The notes beneath the pieces are model-generated. The model saw nothing but the letters and a program-made list of their open reading frames with translations. It was not told the DNA's origin and did no database searches. From NCBI GenBank assembly GCA_026418675.1, contig JAOAAX010000003.1, positions 90,676 to 154,675 on the forward strand: a stretch of 64,000 nt of DNA, in the 5' to 3' direction. This DNA is from Chthoniobacterales bacterium (lineage in GTDB: Bacteria; Verrucomicrobiota; Verrucomicrobiia; Chthoniobacterales; DYNR01). The position numbers and the translations under genes were made by a program. Below are positions 17,602 to 25,687 of the stretch, in pieces. Each line of letters starts with the position of its first letter. The stretch's first letter is position 1.

Positions 17602-18876
17602 ATGAGCCATACTTCTCACTTCGTTCTTGTTGTTGATGATGAACCTGTAATTCTCAATGTCCTCCGTGATCTCGTTTCTAGGGCAGGTTCCTCTCCACTT
17701 CTCGCTCAAACTTCCTTGGAAGCTCTCCAACTTGCTCAAAACCACCCTCTTGCTGCAGTTGTTGTGGATTATCTCATGCCCGAAACTCCTGCTCCAGACC
17801 TCCTTCGTCAAATCGCAACCATTCATCCTGATGCTTCCCGAATTGTCATGACGGGCATGCCAAGCCTTGACTACGTGCTCCGTGCCGTTAATGAAGGTGA
17901 AATTTACCGCTTTGTTACCAAGCCTTGGGTCAGCTCTGAAATGCTCGCCATTCTTAAAAGTGCTATCCAGCGTTTCGAGCTTATTCAGGCTAACCGTCAA
18001 CTTCGTGAGGAGAGCATAGCTCTCAACAGCCGCCTTGCTGCAGCTAATACTCTACTCGACAAAAAAGTTCGTGAACTGGAAATTAAAAGCCGTCAACTTG
18101 ACGAATCCCGCGCTGCTCTCGAAAACAGTTACCATCGCACACTTGAGCTTTGCCGCCGCATTCTCAATACTTTTAACCCTCTTCTAGCAGCTCAGGCACG
18201 ACTTGCGCACGAAATCTGCGAATCCCTTGTTGCTCAAGGCCAATTCACCCAAGAAGAGCGCAAAGCCCTTTTCGTAAGTTCACGCATTTATGACATAGGT
18301 CTTACGGGAATTCCACCTTCCACTCTTCTCGCCCTCCAATCCGAGAATTCCAACACCGACGAATCATCCAAAAAAATCTATAGAGAGCATACTATTTACG
18401 GACAAGAACTCGCTTACTTTATTGACGCCTCCCCTCTCGTTGCTGCGGCTATACGCTCCCACCACGAACGTCCCGACGGAACTGGTTTCCCAGATGGGTT
18501 ACGCTCAAATGAGATCCCGTGGATTGCTCGCTGCCTTGCTGTTGTGGCAACTTACGTAACCAAAGCCTCAACAGGACTTCCTCACGAGCAGATCCTCGAA
18601 CAGCTTCTACTGGGTTCTGGTTCTGCTTTCGACCCCAAAGCCCTTCAGCTCTTCATTGCCTGCGTCCAGAAATTGCCTGAAGTAGAAAAAACCTCGGTCC
18701 GGCAGGTCCGTATCGAAGACCTCCAGCCCGGAATGCTTCTCGCGTCAGACCTTACTACCCCATCCGGCCTAGTCCTTTATTCCAAAGGGCAGCGTCTTGA
18801 TGAGCAGATTATCTCCCGCCTACGCAAAGAATTCCGCTCCCAGCTCTTCAATGGCAAGCTCGAAGTTGTTGCTTGA
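17602..18876 (+). CDS. REC-HD-GYP response regulator with degenerate HD dyad
   Basis: A 424-residue protein. Residues 5-125 are a receiver domain (VVDDEP, Asp56 in VVVDYLMP, Lys in VTKPW). A coiled-coil linker runs from about 125 to 180. The HD-GYP-type domain spans about 185-355, with His203, IYDIGLTGIP where HDIGKIGIP is expected, His263 in EHTIYG, and HHERPDGTGFPDG at 287-299. The GYP signature is thus well kept, but the first His of the HD pair is Tyr230 and the usual Lys is Leu. HD-GYP enzymes hydrolyse cyclic di-GMP with a metal centre; loss of a metal ligand may mean altered or lost activity. The C-terminus (about 365-424) looks like a small regulatory tail. Confidence 0.82.
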   Translation: MSHTSHFVLVVDDEPVILNVLRDLVSRAGSSPLLAQTSLEALQLAQNHPLAAVVVDYLMPETPAPDLLRQIATIHPDASRIVMTGMPSLDYVLRAVNEGEIYRFVTKPWVSSEMLAILKSAIQRFELIQANRQLREESIALNSRLAAANTLLDKKVRELEIKSRQLDESRAALENSYHRTLELCRRILNTFNPLLAAQARLAHEICESLVAQGQFTQEERKALFVSSRIYDIGLTGIPPSTLLALQSENSNTDESSKKIYREHTIYGQELAYFIDASPLVAAAIRSHHERPDGTGFPDGLRSNEIPWIARCLAVVATYVTKASTGLPHEQILEQLLLGSGSAFDPKALQLFIACVQKLPEVEKTSVRQVRIEDLQPGMLLASDLTTPSGLVLYSKGQRLDEQIISRLRKEFRSQLFNGKLEVVA

Positions 18877-18970
18877 TACAGTTCACACCCCTCCAATTCC
18901 TCCAACAATTTAATCAACCTCTCTCTCCCTTATTGATTCTCCTCCTTTTTTCGCTTATCCTTATTTCTTG

Positions 18971-21900
18971 ATGAAAACTACTGTAATTATTCCCCTCATA
19001 TTATCCCTAACTGCTATCATCTCCCTCTTCTCTGCTAATACCTACTCGCAATCCCCTGCCGCGCGTCAGGCCTACGATGCAGCCAGCGACCTCTACTACT
19101 CTGGCAACTACGATGGTGCCCTCAAGGCCTACGAGCAGATCCTTAAAGATTTCCCAACTGATATTCTTGTCCCTTTCGTTACTGTTCAAACAGGTTTTGC
19201 CAATTTCTTCCTTGGGAATTTCGATAAGTCTATCCAAATTCTTGAAAAAGCCTCAACTGACCCTACCACGCCCAAAGACCTTCTTCCTTCCATTGCAGCA
19301 TTCCTCCCCCAGGTTTATGCATCCAAGGCAGCTGCCCTCCAACCAAACGATCCCAAACGCAAAGAAGCCTTCCTTTTAGCAATCCAAAAATATACCGACT
19401 ATATCCAAAAATATCCCAACGAACCTCAAGTTGAATCCGCTCGCTACGGGCGTGCCCTTTGCAAATACCAAATTCTTGACATCCCTGGTGTCGTCTCTGA
19501 CCTCGAAGAAAACCTTAAACAATTTCCGAACAGCCCAACCATAGCCGACTCCCAAAATCTCCTTGCTATAGCTCTCGCTTCCCTTGCAGGGGAAGAACTC
19601 AACAAAGGAGATTCTGCTGACCGCCAAAAGGTTACTGCTTTTTTGAACCGCGCAAAAGAACTTCTCCGCGAAATCATCGCAAAAAAAACCAATCTCGTCC
19701 TCGTCAACGACGCACGCTTCCAACTAGCTGAGATCCTCTTTGCAGAGGCTACTTTCGCTCCAGATGACCAAAAACCTAAGCTCTACCAGCAAGCAATGGA
19801 AGCTTACCGTTCTGTCGTTCCCGCTTCCGAAATGATTGCCCTCCAAGAAGAAATACTCGCACGCTTCCCTGAGCGTCGCAAAAGGATCCTTACCAACAAA
19901 GTTGCCCTCGCCGCTCTCGACCGCGAAATTGACCGCGAACAACGCCGCCTTGGTGAGCTCAAAGCAAAGCCCGACATCGTTGCCACGGCTCGTATGAAAC
20001 TCGGTGAAATCTACTTCAACATGGGCGACCTTAACCGTGCTCGTGTAATCCTCCGCCACATCATGCCTTTCCTCACAAAGGACGACGATAAGCTTCGCGC
20101 ACAATACTTCCTTACCCTCACCTATATCCTCCAAAACAAAGCTGATGAAGCAGTCCAAAATTACGAAATTTTCCAGAAACAATACAAGGGAGCTCCCATT
20201 GCCCAAAATCTTCCACTCGCCATGGGAAATCTTTTCCTCGCCCATCCAGATCCCAAAATTCGCAATCCGCAAAAAGCTATCCAGTATTTCGATGAGTCAC
20301 TCCAAATTTACCCACAGGGATCCATGGCAAGTCTTACCGTTGTTACAAAAGCTACTGCCCAGCTCTCCCTTGGCCAAATCAAAGAAGCTGAAGCCACCTT
20401 CATGAAATTTCTCGAGGGTAAACCAACTCGCCAGGAGGCACTTATTGCCCTCTCCGGCCTCGGCAACATTTTCGTCCAAACCAAGCAGTGGGACAAAGCT
20501 ATAGAAACTTACAAAAAGATTGCTACTGAATACCCCGATACGCCTCAGGCTACCGAAGCAAATTACTGGATCGCCATTTGCACCCAGCAAAAAGGCGACA
20601 ACCAAAATGCCATCCCTCTACTTAAGGAATTTGCAGAGAAACATAATGATTCTCCTCTACTTCCCAACATCCTCTATTCAATCGCTACCGCTCAGCTTGC
20701 TCTCCAGGACCGCGCTTCCGCTATTCAGACACTCACTCAGCTTGCAGATAAATTCCCAGAAAGCCCACCTGCTCCCGTTACCTATTTCATGCGGGCTCAA
20801 CTCCTTGCGCAAGAGGGCAAGCTCGAAGATGCCAACGCACTCATCCGCCAATTCATGGAAAAATACCCGCGCAGCGAACGCATTTTCGGTGCATACGATT
20901 GGCTTGCCCAGCAAGCTTATCGTTCTGCTCAATGGGAGCAGGCCATCAAGTATTACGAGGACTTTGTCCAAAATTATCCCAAAGACCCAAACGCTCCTAT
21001 CGCACTCCTTCGAGTTGCAGAATACTCCAAACAGTGGGCCGAGTCCCTTGGCCGTTATGCCGCACTTCCGACAAACGAACAATCTATTTGGCAGGAGCGT
21101 ATGAAACGTTCCCTAGAGGCTGCTAGCAAATTCGTTGACACATACCCCGAAAGCGAACTCCTCCCAACGGCTATCCAAGCATTTGTTGCTGCTCACGAAG
21201 CTCTCGTCAACGCAGAGATCCAACCCCAAAGCCAAATGGAAATTGACATCAAAACAAAAGCTGCTGCTACTCAAAACCCCGCTGTCCGCAGCAAAATCCT
21301 CTTCGGTCTTGCTTCTTTCCTTGCTAAACGTGAGCCTCCCCGCGCTCTCAAAACCATGGACGAAGCCTTCGACAAATCCATTTCTTACCTCCCTTCCGAT
21401 TTAGACACTTATGCAACCGCTCTCCTCGAAGCTAATAGAATCTCTGACGCAAAATCCGTCTTCGAAAAAATGGCAGCAGATTATCCAGTCCCTGCCGGAA
21501 CAGATCCCGCTAACGCCCCACCTCTCGTCCAGCACGCGCAAGCCAATTCTCTCTTCGGCCTCGGCCGTATTGCCCAAATCGAGGGCAACTCAGCCGCGGC
21601 AGCAGAAAAATTTGAACAGCTCAAAAAGCTTTATCCATGGTCACCCAAAATCCTCGAAGCTGAGCTCGGTATCGCTCAAGCCCAAGTCGAGGCGGGTAAG
21701 TTTGAAGAACCCCTTGCACGTCTCCCTGCCATCATCCGCGCTCCCAATGCAAACACCGATGTCCGCGCAAAAGCTATGCTCCTCGGCGGCTTAGCAATGG
21801 AGAAAAAAATGGCTGCTGCAACCGATGAAAAAGCTCGCAACGACGCCCTAGGCGCTGCAATTGACTATTACATCAAAATTGACCAATTCTATGCAGGTGT

Positions 21901-22096
21901 TCCCAATACCGCCGCAGAGGGACTCTGGAGAGGTGCTCAGCTCCTCGAAAAACAGGCCGCCGCTGCTGCCGACCCAGAATTCAAAAAACGCCAGCTCAAT
22001 AATGCCCGTCGCGCCTACCAGGACCTAATTAAAAAATACCCAGCTTCCCAGTTTGTTCAACAAGCCCAAGAGCGGCTAAACGCCCTCGGTCAGTAG
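18971..22096 (+). CDS. Large secreted/periplasmic TPR protein
   Basis: The track starts at TTG 18968, but ATG 18971 is adjacent and preferred (1041 residues). A signal peptide is clear: a Lys followed by a hydrophobic stretch ending near NTYSQSPAA. The rest is alpha-helical TPR/Sel1-like repeats with periodic YPxS/FPxS turns (KYPNEPQVESA, KYPRSER, KYPASQFVQQA), similar to YbgF/BamD-type repeats but far longer. No catalytic domain is visible. Such proteins usually act as periplasmic or outer-membrane scaffolds. The gene stands alone, with 94 bp before it and a terminator behind it. Its coding strand is strongly C-rich; 20641-20700 counts C22 to G5. Confidence 0.75.
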   Translation: MKTTVIIPLILSLTAIISLFSANTYSQSPAARQAYDAASDLYYSGNYDGALKAYEQILKDFPTDILVPFVTVQTGFANFFLGNFDKSIQILEKASTDPTTPKDLLPSIAAFLPQVYASKAAALQPNDPKRKEAFLLAIQKYTDYIQKYPNEPQVESARYGRALCKYQILDIPGVVSDLEENLKQFPNSPTIADSQNLLAIALASLAGEELNKGDSADRQKVTAFLNRAKELLREIIAKKTNLVLVNDARFQLAEILFAEATFAPDDQKPKLYQQAMEAYRSVVPASEMIALQEEILARFPERRKRILTNKVALAALDREIDREQRRLGELKAKPDIVATARMKLGEIYFNMGDLNRARVILRHIMPFLTKDDDKLRAQYFLTLTYILQNKADEAVQNYEIFQKQYKGAPIAQNLPLAMGNLFLAHPDPKIRNPQKAIQYFDESLQIYPQGSMASLTVVTKATAQLSLGQIKEAEATFMKFLEGKPTRQEALIALSGLGNIFVQTKQWDKAIETYKKIATEYPDTPQATEANYWIAICTQQKGDNQNAIPLLKEFAEKHNDSPLLPNILYSIATAQLALQDRASAIQTLTQLADKFPESPPAPVTYFMRAQLLAQEGKLEDANALIRQFMEKYPRSERIFGAYDWLAQQAYRSAQWEQAIKYYEDFVQNYPKDPNAPIALLRVAEYSKQWAESLGRYAALPTNEQSIWQERMKRSLEAASKFVDTYPESELLPTAIQAFVAAHEALVNAEIQPQSQMEIDIKTKAAATQNPAVRSKILFGLASFLAKREPPRALKTMDEAFDKSISYLPSDLDTYATALLEANRISDAKSVFEKMAADYPVPAGTDPANAPPLVQHAQANSLFGLGRIAQIEGNSAAAAEKFEQLKKLYPWSPKILEAELGIAQAQVEAGKFEEPLARLPAIIRAPNANTDVRAKAMLLGGLAMEKKMAAATDEKARNDALGAAIDYYIKIDQFYAGVPNTAAEGLWRGAQLLEKQAAAAADPEFKKRQLNNARRAYQDLIKKYPASQFVQQAQERLNALGQ

Positions 22097-22126
22097 CGCC
22101 GCTCACCCCCAACCTGTTCCCTTCAG

Positions 22127-22161
22127 AAAAGCCCCATCTCCTCCCAACATGGGGCTTTTTT
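22127..22161 (+). terminator. Rho-independent terminator after TPR gene
   Basis: AAAGCCCCAT and ATGGGGCTTT form a GC-rich inverted repeat with an 11-nt loop, followed at once by a run of T. It starts 30 bp after the TAG stop of the TPR gene. On the opposite strand only a short T run follows the stem, so it serves mainly the + strand, although it lies between convergent genes. Confidence 0.85.
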
Positions 22162-22308
22162 GTTTATTTTGAAAATCTTTTTTTTTCTAAACTTTAAAAA
22201 AAGACAAAAATATCAATAATAAAAAATATTTCTTACTCCCAAAGATCACTTTTTTAAATTCACAAAATCAAAAACAGACATAATCTTTCCCATAAAATTT
22301 ATGGTTAT

Positions 22309-23943
22309 TCATTCGCCCTTCTTTTCAGCGAAAGTATTTGCTGGAAAAAGAATGCCGAATGCCGTCTGAATTCCATTGAGCGAGAATCCATGGGTTTTGA
22401 GAAACTCCTCAAATATCATTTTGTTCTGATTAAACAACGGCTCTGCTACAACTACAGCTCCTAAAGATTCATGTGGTTGAAGGTTAGCAAGAGATTCTGC
22501 AAGTTGTGGACCAGGAAATGGGATTTTGTAAAAGTTTGGAAAAGCAATACCTTTCCGATCACAATAGTAGAGCGAGTTTGAATTCCAATCATTCCCGACC
22601 ACTAGTAAAGTTCTTTCTTTGGGCACAAACTTTTGAACAGGCTCTGTCCATACTTCCGCTAGCTGACTCCGCGTAGGCAGTGCGTCCAAGATTGGTTTAT
22701 AAATTGCGTTCCAGTTAACAAACCCAAAACTAACTGCAACAAAACCAATTCCCGCTGCAATCCAATTCCCCCATTCTTCTACCCCCTCTTCGATAGCCGA
22801 AAAAGCCACTCCCATCCCCAACAACAAACACGCTCCATTCGCAATCCAGTAATAACTATGCTGAAAGTAGAGATTTGTAAAAATTAGCGGTCCGGCTAGG
22901 AACGCTATCACAAAGGCTCCCATTTGCAAAGCCCGATAAGGATACAAAGCCCCGGCAAAGATAATAACCAAGGGCAAGAAAAAGGCTCCCAAGAAGGGAA
23001 CTTTCACCAAAACACCTTCTATTGCATGCTGAAAAATAACTTCCCATGTTTTTATATTCAGCTTCTGCTCAAGAGTTCCATAGTTCCATGCCCGCTGATT
23101 TTCAGAATTAAGCGTGATAAGCTCTCGAGCGAACGGATTAGCCTGCTTCACCGCATCCGACCACGCCACCCAATACTTAGCGGCGAAAAAACCTAATGTT
23201 ACTGCCACTATTGCCCCACAAGCCCAATACCAATTTTCTCGACGGTAAACATCAGCTCTTATTAGCAACAAGAGGAAAGTTACTCCAACAGCGAGCCCCC
23301 ATGTTGGAGCCTTACATAGGGCCCCTAATATTCCAACCACACCGGCCGCTATAAGCAGCGAATAACTCCGCTTTTCAAAACCCCAAAGGGCCAACGCAAC
23401 CATCGTTAGTGCTAAAAACACTGCCGTTGTTTCTATTAAAAAGGCTCGTCCCCAGAACAAATATACTGGACTGCTCAACATCAGCGCACCAACCAACATG
23501 CAGGCAGACTGGCTTATACCTAACCACCGTCCAATTGCCCAAGCTGGCACTAGAGAAAATAACCACGCAAAAGCAGAAACTAGCCGCCCTACTTTGTCCA
23601 ACCTGGCTAGATCACTGGCTTCAGCTCCCAAAAGCCGGTGCAGCATTGCTACAACCCATTGATAAATCGGAACTTCCATAGGAATTTCCCACGGCTTCCC
23701 CAAAACCGGCGTTATGTAATTCCAGAACTTGGAGGCATCTTCAGCAAGATACCGAGCGGTTATAGCCGTTTGGGTTTGCCGAAAGGAATGGGGGCCCAAA
23801 AGCGGCTTATCCAGTTGATAAAATAATACCCACGCCCAGCCTACCAAGGCTAGGGCTAGGATTGAAGCACTCAGCCATTTTGTTTTGTCGGAAGAAAATG
23901 GTGCTTTCTTGTCTTCGATTCCTGTAATTTCGCTTTGCTCCAT
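22309..23943 (-). CDS. Polytopic membrane glycosyltransferase (GT39/ArnT-like)
   Basis: A 544-residue protein with about ten hydrophobic segments. The first periplasmic loop contains GPHSFRQTQTAI, a motif recurring in bacterial PMT/ArnT-like transferases that use polyprenyl-phosphate sugars. An acidic residue in the early loop (YLAEDASKF) could serve in catalysis. The C-terminal about 120 residues are soluble and should face the periplasm. The family transfers a sugar from a lipid carrier to lipid, glycan or protein outside the cytoplasmic membrane. It converges on the TPR gene and diverges from the DUF1980 gene, so it is monocistronic. Donor and acceptor cannot be read from the sequence. Confidence 0.75.
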   Translation of the reverse strand: MEQSEITGIEDKKAPFSSDKTKWLSASILALALVGWAWVLFYQLDKPLLGPHSFRQTQTAITARYLAEDASKFWNYITPVLGKPWEIPMEVPIYQWVVAMLHRLLGAEASDLARLDKVGRLVSAFAWLFSLVPAWAIGRWLGISQSACMLVGALMLSSPVYLFWGRAFLIETTAVFLALTMVALALWGFEKRSYSLLIAAGVVGILGALCKAPTWGLAVGVTFLLLLIRADVYRRENWYWACGAIVAVTLGFFAAKYWVAWSDAVKQANPFARELITLNSENQRAWNYGTLEQKLNIKTWEVIFQHAIEGVLVKVPFLGAFFLPLVIIFAGALYPYRALQMGAFVIAFLAGPLIFTNLYFQHSYYWIANGACLLLGMGVAFSAIEEGVEEWGNWIAAGIGFVAVSFGFVNWNAIYKPILDALPTRSQLAEVWTEPVQKFVPKERTLLVVGNDWNSNSLYYCDRKGIAFPNFYKIPFPGPQLAESLANLQPHESLGAVVVAEPLFNQNKMIFEEFLKTHGFSLNGIQTAFGILFPANTFAEKKGE

Positions 23944-24042
23944 GACTCTTCATAAAAAAACTTTTCTAGAAATTGCGAACCCAAAATTAGTGAAATTAAT
24001 GAATTTATAACATTTGAGGTAATAGATTTTGTTATCTATAAA

Positions 24043-24951
24043 ATGAATTCAACTCAACGAAAGTTTTTTCTTTTCTCCGAGCCCAGCGCGGGAAATTCCT
24101 TTAATAAAAATTCAGAGAAAAACCTGCCTTCTTTTTTTTGGTTATTTGATACTATTATCCTCTTTACATTGGGTTTTCTTTTCCTTGCCTACTACAGTTC
24201 CGGTAGGATTTCTAATTACCTCCATCCTTTTTTCCACATTCCAGTGCTGGTGGGCGGATGCGTATTAGTTTTTTTGGCAGCAAACCGTGCCTTTACGAAA
24301 AACAAGAACTTTTGCAATTGTAACAGTTGTTCCGTTCTTTTCGGCCAGTCTTCAGTTCCTGCTTTAATCACAAGATTTCTTCTCATTGCTTTGCCCATTT
24401 CTGCTTCCTTTTTTTCGAACAGTGAATTCGGTCAAACTGCGCTGCTTAATCGAGGGGTTGCCTTGGATTATCAGGAAATTTTTCCATTTGCTGGGTTTGA
24501 TAATGATCCTGGCAATTTCGCATGGTCAGCGGATCCCGGTATGGACCCAACAACATACCTTGCGAAAACCCCCGAAGGCCGTATCCGTGCCGAAACTATA
24601 GACCTTGTCCTCGCGTCCAATGAACCTGACCTACGCAAAGACTTTGAAGATAAAGAAGTCGAAATTCTTGGCCAATACTTGCCACCCGAAAAAAAACTCG
24701 ATGAAGAAGTCACAAACTCAGACTTTCTCCTTGTCCGGGTTTTTATGCTCTGCTGTGCAGCAGATGCTAGGCCAATAGGCGTATCTGTTCGCGGGAAAAT
24801 ACCTCAATCCGTGCAGCCTTCAGACTGGGTTTTAGTGCGTGGGTTTGCGCGTTTTTTACGGAAAAAACAAACTTTTTCTCCTCTAGTTGAAGCAACTGAA
24901 ATCTTGCCTACTGCACCACCGCAACAGCGAAATCTGTTCCATAATAATTAA
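24043..24951 (+). CDS. DUF1980/TIGR03943 (YcgQ-like) membrane protein
   Basis: A 302-residue protein. Transmembrane segments near 32-50, 64-80 and about 105-120 are followed by a soluble C-terminal domain. FLLVRVFMLCCAADARPIGV (about 227-246) is the hallmark of the TIGR03943 family, as is DWVLVRGFARF. In Firmicutes this protein is encoded beside a YcgR-type permease (COG0701) and is regarded as its partner; no such permease is visible here. A cysteine cluster FCNCNSC follows TM2 and could bind a metal or be redox-active. It diverges from the glycosyltransferase gene across 99 bp. Function is not established for the family; metal or small-molecule transport is the usual guess. Confidence 0.72.
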   Translation: MNSTQRKFFLFSEPSAGNSFNKNSEKNLPSFFWLFDTIILFTLGFLFLAYYSSGRISNYLHPFFHIPVLVGGCVLVFLAANRAFTKNKNFCNCNSCSVLFGQSSVPALITRFLLIALPISASFFSNSEFGQTALLNRGVALDYQEIFPFAGFDNDPGNFAWSADPGMDPTTYLAKTPEGRIRAETIDLVLASNEPDLRKDFEDKEVEILGQYLPPEKKLDEEVTNSDFLLVRVFMLCCAADARPIGVSVRGKIPQSVQPSDWVLVRGFARFLRKKQTFSPLVEATEILPTAPPQQRNLFHNN

Positions 24952-25075
24952 TGACATTTGCTTTCCGCTCACCGCTTTTCTGCTGATTTACTCTTGTTTT
25001 CCTTCAAATGCTCCAATTTTCCTTCTTACCTTCTAAAAATGGCTTCTGCGGCCTGAAAATTTTGCACACTTAACC

Positions 25076-25687
25076 TTGAGCCAAATCCTCCCAAAAACTA
25101 ACCCCTCTTCGGTAGCAGAATCTTCCTCCTGGGGACGCGCAGCAATTTTCCTCGCCATTGTCCTTGGCGTTTCATTGGTATGGGCTCAGTTGCAAAGCCT
25201 CTCTCATCCCCAAAGAAAAACCTTACCCAACCTGGGAAAAGCACCGTCTTTTATCCAAACATACCAACATGATGGTTTCCTGCTCGTGGCTTTGCCGTTT
25301 AGCAATGGATCCAACTTGAGCCCTATATCTATTTCCACCCTCCGAACACTTGCCAACGAGTTGGACAAAATTAATGATCCTTATGTCAAAATTTTGATTT
25401 TTTCAGATAATACCCTTACTTCCTATGCACAAACTTTTCTGAACTTAGACCGCTTCCTCCTCTTGGAAGCGGAAAAGGCTTCTTCTTTTTCCCCTCTTAG
25501 CTCAGAGCCAAACTTGAATTCTGATGATGAAATTTTAATTGTGGACAGCGAAGGATGGATTCGCTTCCGAGCTTCTGCCCAAGCGTCCGACATTGTGTCG
25601 CGAACTCTTGCTGCTTTGGGAGCCCTCGTTCGGGAAAAGTCTCTTTCTGCTTCCTCCCTTAAAACCTTTGCTTCTCCAGATAAATGA
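25076..25687 (+). CDS. Membrane-anchored SCO1/thioredoxin-like protein lacking the cysteines
   Basis: A 203-residue protein read from TTG 25076; no ATG is available upstream. One N-terminal membrane anchor covers residues 20-38. LPNLGKAPSF resembles the LPxLGxVPDF start of the SCO1/SenC fold. SPISISTLRTLANEL sits where the CxxxC helix would be, and EILIVDSEGWIRFR matches the late beta-hairpin (LVDPEGRI) of that fold. The two copper/redox Cys are absent; there is no Cys in the protein. It may therefore be a structural or diverged member, but the similarity is only at motif level. Its stop overlaps the ATG of the SulP gene by 4 bp (ATGA), so the two are translated together. Confidence 0.4.
   Translation: MSQILPKTNPSSVAESSSWGRAAIFLAIVLGVSLVWAQLQSLSHPQRKTLPNLGKAPSFIQTYQHDGFLLVALPFSNGSNLSPISISTLRTLANELDKINDPYVKILIFSDNTLTSYAQTFLNLDRFLLLEAEKASSFSPLSSEPNLNSDDEILIVDSEGWIRFRASAQASDIVSRTLAALGALVREKSLSASSLKTFASPDK

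Noticed and set aside
20520-21104. 194-aa + strand ORF and similar long ORFs inside the TPR gene
   Set aside because: Shadow frames caused by the C-rich codon use of the real gene; they show Ser/Leu/Pro-rich low-complexity products without domains.
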